In this document: piece by piece, positions 52,628 through 64,000 of the stretch
How the letters are laid out: the number at the start of each line of letters is the position of its first letter
Numbering within the stretch: position 1 is the stretch's first letter
From: CGIF01 sp031673915
GTDB taxonomy: Bacteria > Bacillota_I > Bacilli_A > Mycoplasmatales > CGIF01
Direction: 5' to 3'
NCBI GenBank assembly: GCA_031673915.1
Contig: CP125277.1
Location: 124,001-188,000 of the forward strand
Length of the DNA stretch: 64,000 nt
Position numbers and translations under genes: made by a program
The notes under the pieces: generated by a model
The model's database searches: none
Told to the model about the DNA's origin: nothing
The model's input: only the letters and a program-made list of their open reading frames with translations

Positions 52628-54210
52628 TGTCAAATGTTCGTTTTTTAATTTTTCGCGGTAGTTTACAAAATGAAGGTAATTTTTGAGCTTTAGAGTCCGA
52701 TGAAACTATTTTGCTTATTGGTGCTGGAAAAGATAATCCTTATGTAATTAGAAATGTTTTAAGTCTTGATTATTTAAAAGAAAATAAAGACAAAATAAAG
52801 GCTGTTTTAATAAATAATTCATCTCCAAAGAACAGTGGGTTTCTTCAAGAGATTTACAATGAGTTGGATTTGAATGTTCCTATTTATGGAAGCAAGAGTA
52901 CAAAGTTATCGTTAGACGTTTATTTTAATTTTGAAAAAAAAACTATTAATAATTTTGTTGAAGTTGAAAATTTGTCTAAAGATTTATTAATCGATGATTT
53001 TTCTATTTCTTTTTTTCTTTTAGATAGTAATTTATTAGGGAACATCGCTTTCTGTATATATAATCAAGATTATGCTTTTTATTACTTAGAAGATTTTTCT
53101 TTTAATGTTTTAAGTAATAATAATTTGCTTTTTCAACCATTCTTTTTTCAAAGATTTAGAAAATTCTTATCAGTAAGAAGAAAGAAAACTTATCTTATTA
53201 CTGGTTGTCAAAATTTAAATTGAATTAATAACGGATCTTTATCTTTAGAAGAAAAGAGATTTATAATTAAAGATAGAGAAGTTTTTTTAATTGTATATGA
53301 CTTTGATTTTCTTCACATTATGGAAATTCTTGAAATAGCTCAGAAAAATAATCGAAAAGTTAATGTTGTTGACAAAAAAATGAATGATTTTCTTCACAAG
53401 ATTTTGGATAAAAATCCTCTTTTGAATGTTATAAATAGTAGTTTTAGTAAGAAATTGAATATAAATTTGTTGACTGTGAAGGTTGATGAAATGGAGCAAA
53501 AACTTTCCAATTATATTAATAAAGATAATGAATGTTTATTTGTATCATGCTTGTTTCCAATGAGTGGTGGTGAAGAAAAACTTGCTAGATTAGTAGATTT
53601 ATTGCATTCTCAGGATAATCAGGTTTTAGATTTAGGTAGAAGTGAAAATTTAAGTATTGGAACGAATTTTTACGATTTAAAATTTCTTTTAAAGAGTTTA
53701 AATCCCAATGGTATAATTTCTCTTCAAAATAGTTATAAGCATGGAAAATATTTGTCGAATTTAAAGCCGTTTAAATTTATTATGGTTCCGAATCATAGTC
53801 TTTTTAATTTTTCAACTAAGAAAATTTCTCAAATAAAAAGTAATAAACAGTTTTTAAATACTGAGAATTTGTTATTTTTTCAGCGTGAAAAATTATTAAG
53901 AAATGGTCTTTTAGTTATTTTCTTAACTGCTTATTGAGAGAATAAAAATTTAAAAATTTTAAAAATAAAAGCCAATTCTCTTTCTATATCAACAACAATT
54001 GATCTTAACAAAATGGAAAGAAAGGTTAAACAGTGATGAGATACTAAAATAGCGCCTGATTCAAAATCTTTCTTTTCCGATCCTAACGTTAAACAAAATA
54101 TCGAGAGAAGACTTTCTGGTTTAGTAAAAAACTACCTTTCTTTTGAAAATGATGTTGATATGGATGATCCTTTATTTTTAGTTTTCATTAGAAACGAAAA
54201 AACAACATAA
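52627..54210 (+). CDS. RNase J paralogue without catalytic motif
   Basis: 527 aa, homologous end to end with RNase J: FRGSLQNEGNFWALE aligns with the GGLGEVGKN region, KDKIKAVLI with the strand before the metal site, and VPIYGSKST with the following segment. Where active RNase J has HGHxDH this protein has NSSPKNSG, so the metal ligands are gone. It parallels the two-RNase J arrangement of Firmicutes and mollicutes, in which RNase J2 is the less active partner. Likely a structural partner of the enzyme at 17210-18898. Coupled to greA and argS. Confidence 0.82.
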
Positions 54211-54212
54211 GA

Positions 54213-55895
54213 ATGAAAAAAGATAATTCAAAAGAAAATATAAATTTGGAAAAAATTATTTCTGCTTGGAAAGAAATTGCAAAATCTAACAACATAACTT
54301 GAAAAGAATCATTTATTAAATGAGAGACTCCTGAAAGTTTAGTCGCTGATTTTGCTGTTACTTTAGCTTTGCCAATCTCTTACATTAAAAAGAAAAATCC
54401 TTATGATACTGCTTTGGAAATAACGAGAAATTTTCCCTTTGGTTCGATTTTAAATTTTGAAATTACTAAACTTGGATATATAAATTGTAGTTTCAAACAA
54501 TCTTTTTATAGAAATTGTTTGAATGAAATAATATTTGGTGATTTTTTCAAATTCGAGAAGAATAATTTGATTGTTAATGTTGAATTTGTTTCCGTTAATC
54601 CTACTGGTTATCTTCACTTAGGTCATTTAAGAAATGCTATTATTGGCGATACTATATCGAATATTTACAGTTTTTTAGGTTTTAATGTTGTTAGAGAATA
54701 CTATATTAATGATCGAGGAAATCAGATTGAAGAATTGATAAAATCAGTTCTGTTTTATTATTTTAAATTTCAAAATTTAGAATTTAATTCTACAACTGAA
54801 GATAAATTGAGTTATAGTGGGAAAGCAACAAAAGATGCAGCGTTATTCTTTCTGCAAAACAATTGTTTTTCTTTAGATGAAATAAATTCAAATTATTTGT
54901 TTGTAAAAGAACAAATAATTGATTTTTTTATACAAAAGATTAAACTTGATTTAAATTCTTGTGGCGTTAGATTTGATAATTGATTTTCAGAAAAAAAGAT
55001 GTATGAAAAAGATCAAGTTTTAAATAATCTTTTAAAAGAATTTAAATCAAAAGAAATAGTTTATGAAAAGGACAACGCTTTGTTTTTAAAGACTGAGTCT
55101 GTTGGAGATGATAAAGATAGAGTTATTGTTAAGGATAATGGAGATTACACTTATTTTCTTTCTGACATTATTTATCATTTAAATAAATTGAACAGATCTG
55201 ATATTCTTATTAATGTTTGAGGAAGCGACCATCATGGTTATATAGAAAGGCTCTTAGGATCTCTTGAGCTTTTAGGATATAAATCTAGAGAAAGAATTTC
55301 TATTATTCTTATTCAAATGGTTAGTCTTTTAACTGAAGATGGAAGCAAAAAATTTTCAAAAAGATTAGGGACTGCTATTGATGTTAATGAGGCTTTAAAA
55401 ATTATAGAAAAGGATCAATTAAGATTTTCGTTTTTAGAAAAAGAATCTAGTCATTCTTTGACTATAAATTTAAATTCTCTTAGCGAACAAAAAGAAAAAT
55501 CTCGTCTTTATTATGTTCAATATGCTCATGCAAGGTGCAATCAGATTTTAACAAAATGAAAAGATATTTCAACAAATAATGATGATTTTATTATCAATGA
55601 AACGTTTCTTTTAAATGAAAAAAAAGAAAAAGAGATTTTAAATAGTTTAATTGTTTTTCGTCAAGTTATTATTGATGCAGCTAATGAAAAGAAACCTTTT
55701 TCGATTATTCATTATTTGCAGAAATTATCAAGTGATTTTCAGTCTTATTATCAATCTTGTCAAATTTTGCAAAGTGAAAATTATGAACTTTCTAGACAAA
55801 GGGTTATTTTGGTTAAAGCTGTTAAGGAAGTTTTGAATGAAGGTTTGCAATTATGTGGAATATCCGCTCCTGATTTTATGGATAGTAGTTGTTAG
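54213..55895 (+). CDS. argS: Arginyl-tRNA synthetase
   Basis: Class I synthetase, 560 aa. FVSVNPTGYLHLGHLRNA contains the HIGH motif near residue 135, and DGSKKFSKRLG provides the KMSKS equivalent. The N-terminal Add1 domain and C-terminal DALR anticodon domain (YYVQYAHARCNQIL) are present. Starts 2 nt after the preceding stop. Ends convergent with cysS, 57 nt apart. Confidence 0.95.
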
Positions 55896-55952
55896 AAAAA
55901 CTTATTGATGTAATTTTTTTCTAAAGAAGTTAATAAATATTATAGATGTAAT

Positions 55953-57302
55953 TTAAATTATTTCTTTTTCTTGCAAGTAATTTCTTATTTCATCAGCCTT
56001 ATTAAATTCTTTTTTTTCTATCATATTCTTTCAATTTTCAATTTTTTCAATTATCTCTTGATCATATTCTTTCAAGTTGAAATTGAATCCCATTAAGTCT
56101 ATTATTAAAAATAAATCATTTATTTTTTTGTTTAATATTTCTTTATTTTTATTTTTTTTATCAATTTCTTTATTAATGAAAGTTATTGTTTCTTCAAGGA
56201 TGAATAATGTTTTTGTTGTTTCTAAATTGTTTAGAATGCTATTTAAAATTTCTTCTTTTCTTTCATGATTTTCAATTGATTTATTTTTTAAATTGTTTAA
56301 ATGTAAAAATAAATTCACTTTTTTTAAAACATTTTCAATTTTTCTTATTTGAGAAGTAGATTGTTTAATTATTGATTCGTCGATCTCAATATCTTCTTTA
56401 TATTTGCTGTTTAAAATTAGATGTCTAAGTGTGTTTGGTCCATATTTTTCAATAAAGTCTTTTGCTGATAAAAAATTTCCCAATGATTTTGACATTTTTT
56501 CATTTTTCATTGTCACATGACCAAAGTGAATTCACACTTTACTCAATTCTTTTTTATTTAGAGCTAAAAATTGAATTCTTTCATTTTCATGATGAGGAAA
56601 TATTAAGTCTTTTCCGCCTGCATGAATATCGATTGTTTCTTTAAGGAAGAATTTCTCTATTAATGTTGTGCACTCTGTATGTCATCCAGGTCTTCCTTTG
56701 AATCAAGAAGTTTCTCAATTTATTCCTTCTTCAGTTTTTTTTCAAAGAACAAAGTCTTTTTCATTTTTTTTCTCTGTTTTATTTATCTTCCTTCCTTCTT
56801 CTCAAGATAGGTTTTTTAAATTCTGTTTTGAAAGCTTTCCATATTCGTTTAAATTTTTTTCTATATTAAACAGAACATTATCTTTTAAAATGTAAGCATT
56901 ATCATTTTTAACTAGATTTTCAATTAGATTAATTATATCTTTTATACTTGAAGTTACAGTTGGAAATACTGTTGGCATTTTTAGATTAAGGTTTTTAAAA
57001 TTTTCTAGATAAGAATTTTTGTAATACGCAGATATATTCTCTTCACTTTTTCCTTCATTTTTTGCTTTTTTGATTATTTTATCATCTATATCTGTAATGT
57101 TTTGAATATATTTGAAAGGAATCTTTTCTTTTTCTAATAGTCTGACTATTATATCAAAAATTAATGAAGGTCTCATATTTCCTATATGAACATGATCATA
57201 AACTGTTGGTCCGCATAGATACATTTTCAATTCTTTTTTTGGATTTAATTCAATCAAACTTATTTCATTTGTTAAAGAATTTTTTAGTTTTAATATATTC
57301 AT
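55953..57302 (-). CDS. cysS: Cysteinyl-tRNA synthetase
   Basis: Class I synthetase, 449 aa. CGPTVYDHVHIGNMRP holds HIGH and the first zinc Cys; TECTTLIEKFF, HAGGKDLIFPHHENE and KMSKSLGN follow. The DALR-like C-terminal domain is present. TGA encodes several Trp. A 44-codon ORF overlaps its start by 13 nt on the same strand. Confidence 0.96.
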
Positions 57303-57424
57303 TTTATTTGTTTTGTTAACAATGTTTTAATAGTGTTTTTATTTAGATTATAACTTGATATTTCTAGCTGTTGTCATTTAATTATTTTTTTAATTATTTT
57401 TTCTGCTACAATTTTATTAATCAT
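57290..57424 (-). CDS. Small ORF overlapping the cysS start
   Basis: A 44-aa, Lys/Ile-rich ORF ending inside the first codons of cysS. No Shine-Dalgarno, no recognised motif. It could be an upstream ORF coupled to cysS, or chance. Confidence 0.2.
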
Positions 57425-57630
57425 TTCTCTTGTTTTTTAGTTAAAAATCTAATTAAAAGAATTCTTAAGAAAATCATTCATTTTTTTGTTCATAATTATC
57501 TCTATAAATTTTAAAATTATTCAAGGGATTTTTAGCATATTTTGTTTGAGAAAAAAGAATTATTTATTTGCTTTGCTGTATTATTATTTAATTATTATTT
57601 AATGATCAAAATTAGGTTGGAGGATTATTA
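57425..57630. other. Intergenic region before the second ABC exporter
   Basis: A/T-rich, with no CDS seen. The GGAGG at 57619-57623, 7 nt before the downstream ATG, is the clearest signal. Confidence 0.5.
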
Positions 57631-59721
57631 ATGGTTAGACTATTTCTAGATAGAAAAAAAGTTAAAAATATTGAAGAATTAAGGGATAATAAGTTTAAGT
57701 TATTAACTTATTTTTTTTTAAATATTTTAAGAAACAATAAGTTTTTATTTTTCATCACTTTTATTTTAGCTTTCTCTTCTGCTCTTGTTAATTACAATAT
57801 TGGAATTATAATTAGAAACGCTTTTTATTTACCAAGTGATAATTTAAGCGACAAGCTTAATGATTTTAACAAAAAAATTGATTCTGATAATGAATTTAAA
57901 GATGAAAAAGATGAGGAAGGAAATTTCGATAAAGAGAAAATAAAAGAAAGAATAATAAAGGAAATTAAAGATGGTAGATATCTATCTATAATAGAAGCTA
58001 TTGATCTTAATAATGGTGAATTATCAAAAGAGTCATTAAAGAAAATTATTAATGAAAATTCTATTGATAAAACAAAACTTCACGAAAAAAAATTAAAGAT
58101 TACTTTTAATGTATTATTTACGATGTTATTTGAAAATGTATATCTTGAATGAAAACAATTTATTTTTGTTTTAATAGCTTTATTGATTTTCGTAAAGGCT
58201 CCTATCTCTCTTCTTCACTGATATGTTAATTCTTACTGTTGTAGTAAGATTGAAAAAGATTTAAAGCTTGAATTGTTCAAAATTTTAGTTGGGTCTAATT
58301 ATGAAAATTCTTCAGAAATAGCTGGAAAAATGATAACTCAGTTTACTGCTGATTTAGATAATATATCTGTAAATATCTGAAGCATTCCAAATAGATTAAT
58401 TTATGTCTTCACTTCTATATTCCTTAATATTTATTTTGATTTTAGTTTTGGTGGAAAAATGAATTTCAATTTTATTGGAATTGCTTTGTTGCTTTTCTCA
58501 TCATTATTCTTCTTTGTCTTTTTATTACTTAAGCAAGCAGTTAAATTAGGAATTGATGCTAAGAGAAGATATGAAGAAGACAATAGAATAATATTTGAAA
58601 GAATAAATAATTTAGAGTACATAAAAAGTAATTCTAGTGAGATTTTTGAGCAGTTTAAAGTTTATGAAACATTAGATAAGACTTTTCAAAATAACAAGGA
58701 ATCGTTGTTATGAACAGCTCTTTTTAAATCACTTCCTAATTATTTGTTAATTCCTAATATTCCATTTTTATTCATGGCAATTATAACTCTTATTCATGAT
58801 ATAGAAAAAGAAAATTCTCCAGAATTTATTTTTGTAAACTTCATTAGATATTATTATACTATTAATAGATTAAATTCTGAAATAAGTAAAATACTTGAAT
58901 CAATAGTTGTTTTAGAGGATCTTTCAAGTGAGTTTTATATTGTTAATGAAAGTGTTTTAAAATTAGATTCTGAAAGGGTAATTTTAAGAAAAGATGAAAC
59001 TGATAATTTTGAAAAAGGAGATATTCATTTCAAAAATATTTTCTTTAATTATCCTTCAAGGCCAGAAAACATGATTATTGAAGATCTTTCTTTTACATTT
59101 AATTATGGTGAGAAATATGGAATTGCTGGAAAAAATGGCATTGGAAAGAGTACTATAACTAAGATAATTCTGAAGTTATACGAAATTTCTAATGGAAAAG
59201 TTTTTATTGGAAAAAAAGATTTGAGTAAAATAAAGACTGAAATTTTACATGAGAATATTTGTCACTTAACTAATCATCCAACATTTTTCAATATGTCGAT
59301 TGCTGAAAATATTTTGTATCCTTTAGTTTATAGAGAAGAATTGCATTTGAAAAAATTAATTAATGCTGCTAAAAAAGTTAAAATATTTAACTTTATTAAA
59401 ACTCTTTCAAATGGATTTGATACAGTTTTGAGACAAGGTGGTTATGATCTTTCAGAAGGACAAAAGCAACAGTTTGAAGCGATGAAAGTTTTTATGAAAG
59501 ATTATGAAATTTTCATTTTTGATGAGATTTTAAGTAATGTTCATCCTGTTACTAGAAAAAGTATTTTAAACAATATATTTGAAAGAGTTAATGGTAAAAC
59601 AGTTATAACTATAGATCATCACTATGACATATTTAAACATATGGATCATGTTTATAATTTTTCTAGCAAAAAGCTATCTAAAGTTACTTCTCTTAAGAAG
59701 ATAGAAAAAGATAACGATTAA
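57631..59721 (+). CDS. ABC exporter-type permease/ATP-binding fusion
   Basis: 696 aa. A first membrane helix (about residues 37-55) is followed by a charged loop of roughly 100 residues, then further helices up to about residue 400 and an ATPase domain with Walker A AGKNGIGKST (about residue 502), signature DLSEGQKQ (about residue 607), Walker B IFIFDEIL and H-loop IDHH. The start is fixed by GGAGG 7 nt upstream. The nucleotide domain is complete, unlike the exporter at 36305. The substrate cannot be inferred; lipid or peptide export are family options. Confidence 0.88.
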
Positions 59722-59734
59722 TAATTAAAATTTA

Positions 59735-60580
59735 ATGAAAATTATTATTGGAAGACATGTTTCTTTGAGTAGTCCTGACTACTTACTGGGAGCTTTAAAT
59801 GAATCAATTAGTTATGGAGCTAATTCGTTTATGATATACACCGGGTCTCCTCAAAACACTTTTAGAAAAAGTGTTAGTGATCTAAAGATAGATGAATTCA
59901 AAGAAAAATTGAAAGAAAATTTTTTAGAAATTGATGATATAGTAGTTCATGCTTCTTATTTGATAAATTTAGCTAATACTTTAGATAAAGTTAAGTCTGC
60001 TTGATCAACAATGTTTTTGAAGCAAGAAATTTCTAGAATGGATCAGATAGGATTAAAAACTTTAGTTCTTCATCCTGGAAGTTCTTTAGGAGCCGATAAA
60101 AATGTTGCCTTAGAATCTATAGCTTCTTTGTTAAATAAAGTTCTTTCTACTGATTCCAATGTTAGGATTGCTTTAGAAACAATGTCTGGAAGAAAAAATG
60201 AATTAGGTGTTAATTTTGATGAAATAAAATTTATTATTGATAGAGTTGATTTAAAAGAGAAGATCGGTGTTTGTTGAGACACATGTCACTTATATAGCTC
60301 TGGATATGATATTAAAGACAAACTTGATGAAGTAATAAAGGAATTTGATGAAAAAATAGGAATAGAAAAATTATGAGTTATTCACTTGAATGATACTGTT
60401 TATCCTATTAATTCGAAAAAGGATCGTCATGCTAATATTGGAAAAGGATATTTAGGATTTCAAAAATTGAAAGATATTGTTTATCATAAAGATTTCACTT
60501 CTGTTGTTAAAATACTTGAAACACCGACAAAGGATGAATTTTATAAAGAGGAAATAAAACTTATTAAATGTTCTAGTTAA
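59735..60580 (+). CDS. nfo: Endonuclease IV (AP endonuclease)
   Basis: 281 aa TIM-barrel enzyme cleaving at abasic sites. GRHVSLSSP, VVHASYLINLA, VLHPGSSLG, ALETMSG, CWDTCHLYSSGYD and HLNDTVYP carry the conserved zinc ligands. TGA-Trp at three sites. Starts 13 nt after the ABC exporter, so the two may be cotranscribed. Confidence 0.95.
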
Positions 60581-60941
60581 TTTTTTTAATTGGGTTTATA
60601 AAAGGCTTTATCTATCTGTTTTTTAAAAAGGTTTTCTTTCCATAGTATATTTATTAATTACAATAAAAATTGAAGATTAACTTTAGAAATATTTTTTGAA
60701 GTAAAGAATTTAAAATGAATTGATTATAAATTTTTGAAAATCAAGTTGAATATTTTTATTTTAAGAAAATGTTATTTTTTAGTATTTTCATTTAACTTTC
60801 TTTTAACTTTATTTACTATTTGATTTCACTTGTTAAATTTCTAGAGGTTTTTTTAATATTAAAAAATATAAAAGCTAGGATTGAACTTAAAAAGGTTATC
60901 TTTAATCGTCTTGTTTCAACGAAAGAAAGGAAAAATTAGAA
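60581..60941. other. Noncoding AT-rich stretch after nfo
   Basis: No credible CDS. Contains an 18-base palindrome TTTTTTAATATTAAAAAA (60849-60866) between CTAG sequences, which might be a weak bidirectional terminator. AAAGGA lies at about 60926-60931, just before the next ORF. Confidence 0.4.
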
Positions 60942-61160
60942 ATAAGAGAAAGTGATGAAAAAGAATTTGAAAAATATTGTCTTATAAATGAAATTATAAA
61001 AAAAGAAATAGAGTTTATAATGAGTGAAGATTTTATTTGTAATCTTAAATTAAGATATGAAAATAATGATAAATTTAATCATATTGAGATTGAAAATATT
61101 TTGGATAATGAAAAAAAATGAAAAAAAGATTTTATGTTTCTATTTAAATTTGAAAGTTAA
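60942..61160 (+). CDS. Small charged hypothetical protein, start codon uncertain
   Basis: The frame is open from 60906 to TAA at 61160 (84 codons), with protein-like codons and one TGA-Trp, yet has no ATG before 61020. AAAGGA lies 10 nt before an ATA at 60942, which would give 72 aa; the conventional ATG at 61020 gives 46 aa. Glu/Lys/Ile/Asn-rich, soluble. It ends 4 nt before the convergent aspS. It may be a gene with a rare start codon or a decayed gene. Confidence 0.35.
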
Positions 61161-61164
61161 AAAT

Positions 61165-62829
61165 CTACAAAAAATTTGGAGTTCCTGTTAGAGAGCAAGT
61201 TCCATCTATATTTTTTGGAAAAGCAATTGTTTCTTTTAAACTTTTTAAATTAAGAAATATTGCTAACATTCTTTCTATCCCCATTCCAATTCCTCCATGT
61301 GGAGGTGCTGCAAATTCAAGAGCTTTTAAAAAGTAACCAAAATGTCTTTCCATTTCTTCTTTATTAAATCCTAAGATTTCAAAAACTTTTTCTTGTAATT
61401 CTCTTTGATAGATTCTTAAGCTACCGCTTGCTATTTCTTCTCCGTTGCAAACCAAATCATATGCTTCTGATTTAATTGATAAAAAATCAAATCCCTCTTT
61501 GCTCATCATTGGTTTTATATATTCTTGTTTAGGTAATGTGAATGGATGTCTTAATGAAATAATTTTTCCTTCTTCTTTGCTATATTCGAATAATGGTCAA
61601 TCAGTTATTCAAAGAAATCTATACTCTTTTGAATTATCTTTTTTATTTATAAATAAATCACTTAATAAATTTATTATCTTTGATAAAGAGTTTATGATGT
61701 TTTCTTTCTCTCCTCCTATTATAATGTAATATCCATTTGAAAAATTTAAAAACTCTTCCTCTTTTATATTTTCTTTTGATTTACTGAAGATTTTTTCCAT
61801 TGATTGTTCATTTTTTTTCATAATAAATGACTCTTCATTACAATTTTCATTAAGAATATTTTTAATTTCATCTATTTTCTTATCTATATTCTTTTCTATG
61901 AATATTCCTCTTTCAAAATATTCTAAGTTTTTAATTTCTTTCATTTTGAAAGGAAATTCTTGAATTTTTAAAGGGTTTCTTAGATCTGGCTTGTCAACTC
62001 CATATTCATTAATGCATTGTTCAAAGGTGAGAATGTCAAATTTTATTTTTTCTATTTCTACATTTAAGTGTTTTGTTAAAAATTCAATTAACATCTTTTC
62101 AATTAAATTGAAGTAATAGTTTTGATTTGCAAATGACATTTCTACATCAAGTTGAAGAAATTCTAGCTGTCTATTACTTCTAGCATCTTCATTTCTAAAC
62201 GTTTTAGCTATTTGATAATATTTTTTGAATCCACTAATCATTAGTATCTGTTTAAAGATTTGAGGAGATTGTGGTAATGTATAAAAGCGATCTTTTAAAT
62301 TTGAAGGAACTAAAAAACTTTTTGCTCCCTCTGGTGAAAGCTGAGATAAAATTGGAGTTTCTATTTCTATAAATTCTTCTTTGTAAAAAAAATTTCTAAT
62401 ATAGTGAAGGAAATTATTCTTTTCAATAAGTATTCTTTTACTTTTTTCTCTTCTTAGATCTAAATATCTGTATCTATATCTGTTATCTTCTTTTAATTCC
62501 AAGTCATCTCTTATTTCAAAAGGCAACTGTATTGTTTTATTTATTAATTCTCAAGATTTTAATAGTATTTCAAACTCCTCTTCGTTATTGCTTTCGATAG
62601 ATTTTTTTGTTTTTACTTCTCCAAAAATTTTTATTAAATCTCCAGTAGTTAATTTCTCTTCAATTTCTTTAATAATAACTTGTTCTTTAACTATAACTTG
62701 AATATCTTCTCCTTCTTCTCCTTGAATATTAAAAAATAATAATTTCCCCAAGTTTCTAATTTTTTTTATTCATCCTTTTATGAAGATTTCTTTATTTTTT
62801 TGTTCTTTTAAATAATTATTGTTTTTCAT
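61165..62829 (-). CDS. aspS: Aspartyl-tRNA synthetase
   Basis: Class II synthetase, 554 aa. N-terminal OB-fold anticodon domain, then RYRYLDLRR, IETPILSQLSPEGAKSF (motif 1), AKTFRNEDARSNRQLEF (motif 2) and GGIGMGIERML (motif 3). An insertion domain of GAD type lies around residues 290-400 but is highly diverged. Together with gatB in the window it fits standard or indirect Asn-tRNA formation. Several TGA-Trp. Confidence 0.95.
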
Positions 62830-63041
62830 TTGTTTTGTTTTAAAAAATTCTTTTTTTGAGATATAAATTTAATTATTTTCTTTTAGAGAATAGGATAGAT
62901 CTTGTTCTATCAAATTATAACTAGTTTTTAATCAGTATTTTTAAATAGAAGCTATAGTTATTTATGATAATTTTAATAATAAATATTTTTTTTACTAAAA
63001 GTTATTAAAAACAAGTATAACTGTTAAAAGAATCAAAGAGA

Positions 63042-63734
63042 ATGAAAAAAATAGAATTTATAAATGTAAAGAAGTCTTTTGGAAAATTAGAAGTTTTGAA
63101 TAATGTTTCGTTTTCAGTTGAAAAATCTTCTATACATGGTCTTATAGGAAATAATGGTGCTGGAAAAACAACTATATTTAGTATATTAAGTAACTATATA
63201 ACTGATTTTCAAGGAGAAGTTTTAGTTTATAATAAGAGTATTAAGGATTTTACTGATTATAAAAAAAAATCTGTTTTTATGTTTGCGGATCCTTCTTTTC
63301 CTGAAAATAGAAAAGTTAAAGAGTATTTTGATGAATGTGCTTATTTAAGAGGTGTTTCAAGAGAAGTATCAGATAAAATTTTTAATAACTCATCTTTGAT
63401 TGATAAAAAAGATGAGTTGTGCTCTAAATTATCAACAGGTTGAAAGAAAATACTTCAGTTTTTAACATTTGACTTGATTGAAAATCTTGAATTTGCTTTT
63501 TTAGATGAGCCTTTTGAAGGTTTAGATATTTATAATAAAGATTATTTTGTAAAGAAAGTTATAAGTATGAAGGAAAATGGCGTTACTATTTTCATTTCTA
63601 GTCATAATCTTCCAGATTTGCAACTTCTTTCTGACAAAGTTACTTTTATTGATAAAGGAAAGATTCTTTATAGCGGAGAAAAAACTTTAAATATCAGAGA
63701 TATTTATGATAGTTTGATTAGACAAGAAAATTAA
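63042..63734 (+). CDS. ABC transporter ATP-binding protein (ABC-2 type)
   Basis: 230 aa. Walker A GNNGAGKTT near residue 38, signature LSTGWKK (Trp by TGA) near residue 131, Walker B FAFLDEPFEGLD and H-loop SSHNL. It resembles the ATPase of multi-drug/Na+ or bacteriocin-type ABC-2 exporters. The signature Gly-Gly is replaced by Thr-Gly-Trp. It precedes a membrane protein gene by 19 nt, presumably its permease. Confidence 0.9.
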
Positions 63735-63753
63735 TTTAATAAAAGGGTAGTAT

Positions 63754-64000
63754 ATGAAAAATTTATTAAACAAAGAAGCGATCAAATATTATTTAAAAAA
63801 TTCTATTAAATTTAATAAAAGAAGTTTTATTTTCTTTTGTATATTTTCTTTTGTTAGAATTTTAGCTGTTCCTTCGTTGATTAACAATGATAGACAAGAA
63901 GCCTTGATTGAAGAAAAAAAAGTTATTATTGAAAAAGAAACTTTAAAGCAAATAAAACAGGCTTTTTTATATGTAAAAGAAGGTGATTCTCGTTATTTAA
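63754..64000 (+). CDS. Putative ABC-2 permease, 3' end outside window
   Basis: The first 82 codons of a frame still open at the window end. A Lys-rich N-terminus and a hydrophobic segment (about residues 26-42) are followed by a charged, probably extracytoplasmic region. The position after an ABC ATPase gene and an AAGGG-like site before the ATG suggest the membrane subunit of the transporter. Not enough sequence to classify. Confidence 0.6.
   Translation, partial: MKNLLNKEAIKYYLKNSIKFNKRSFIFFCIFSFVRILAVPSLINNDRQEALIEEKKVIIEKETLKQIKQAFLYVKEGDSRYL

Overview
The window looks like a piece of the chromosome of a genome-reduced mollicute (Mycoplasma-like, wall-less Firmicutes relative). It is extremely A+T-rich, and almost every conserved gene reads through in-frame TGA codons at positions where the protein family has tryptophan, so genetic code 4 applies (TGA=Trp; stops TAA/TAG). 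Coordinates below were worked out under that code. No rRNA, CRISPR array, insertion sequence or prophage was seen. The species cannot be named from this sequence alone. || Layout. 1-997 is noncoding, with GC-rich palindromic islands, a homopolymeric T tract and one perfect DnaA-box match. 998-29570 is mostly on the minus strand: tsaD(+), tyrS, a DnaJ-domain membrane protein(+), lepA, tRNA-Ser, rplT, a small membrane ORF, metG, a very long SbcD-SbcC fusion, rpsP, rsmH, rpmF-rpsB, ppa, an O6-alkylguanine transferase, trxB, an RNase J, tRNA-Arg, tRNA-Ala, rpsD, trmD with an HsdR_N-type nuclease, a plus-strand block (HIT protein, smpB, gatB), rpmG with a small membrane protein, tRNA-Asn, then rnpA/YidC-like/pth/ychF and mnmE. 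At about 29.6-29.8 kb the dominant strand flips, and 29804-64000 is mostly plus: a membrane coiled-coil protein, topA, rpsJ, rny, hisS, an ABC exporter with a shortened ATPase domain, an acidic membrane protein, pnp, rpsT, an SNF2 helicase, tRNA(CAU), rplU-prp, hup, tatD, a membrane AAA+ ATPase, alaS-ruvX-greA-RNase J paralogue-argS, a second ABC exporter, nfo and the start of an ABC-2 transporter. rpmB, an orphan membrane protein, uvrC, cysS and aspS are the minus-strand exceptions. || How the genes work together. Most are core information processing: nine ribosomal proteins, six aminoacyl-tRNA synthetases plus GatB, five tRNAs, tRNA modification (TsaD, TrmD, MnmE), ribosome rescue and quality control (SmpB, LepA, Pth, Prp), RNA decay (two RNase J homologues, RNase Y, PNPase, RNase P protein) and DNA repair (UvrC, Nfo, SbcDC, Ogt, RuvX). 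Domain shedding recurs: AlaRS stops before its editing domain, PNPase lacks S1, UvrC lacks its C-terminal HhH domain, TopA lacks its zinc ribbons, and the second RNase J has lost its metal-binding motif. The least ordinary items are the SbcD-SbcC single-chain nuclease, the two ABC exporters with large charged loops after the first membrane helix, the SNF2 and HsdR_N proteins, the orphan membrane proteins, a tRNA-Arg with anticodon GCG, and a fresh tandem duplication of the rplU start.
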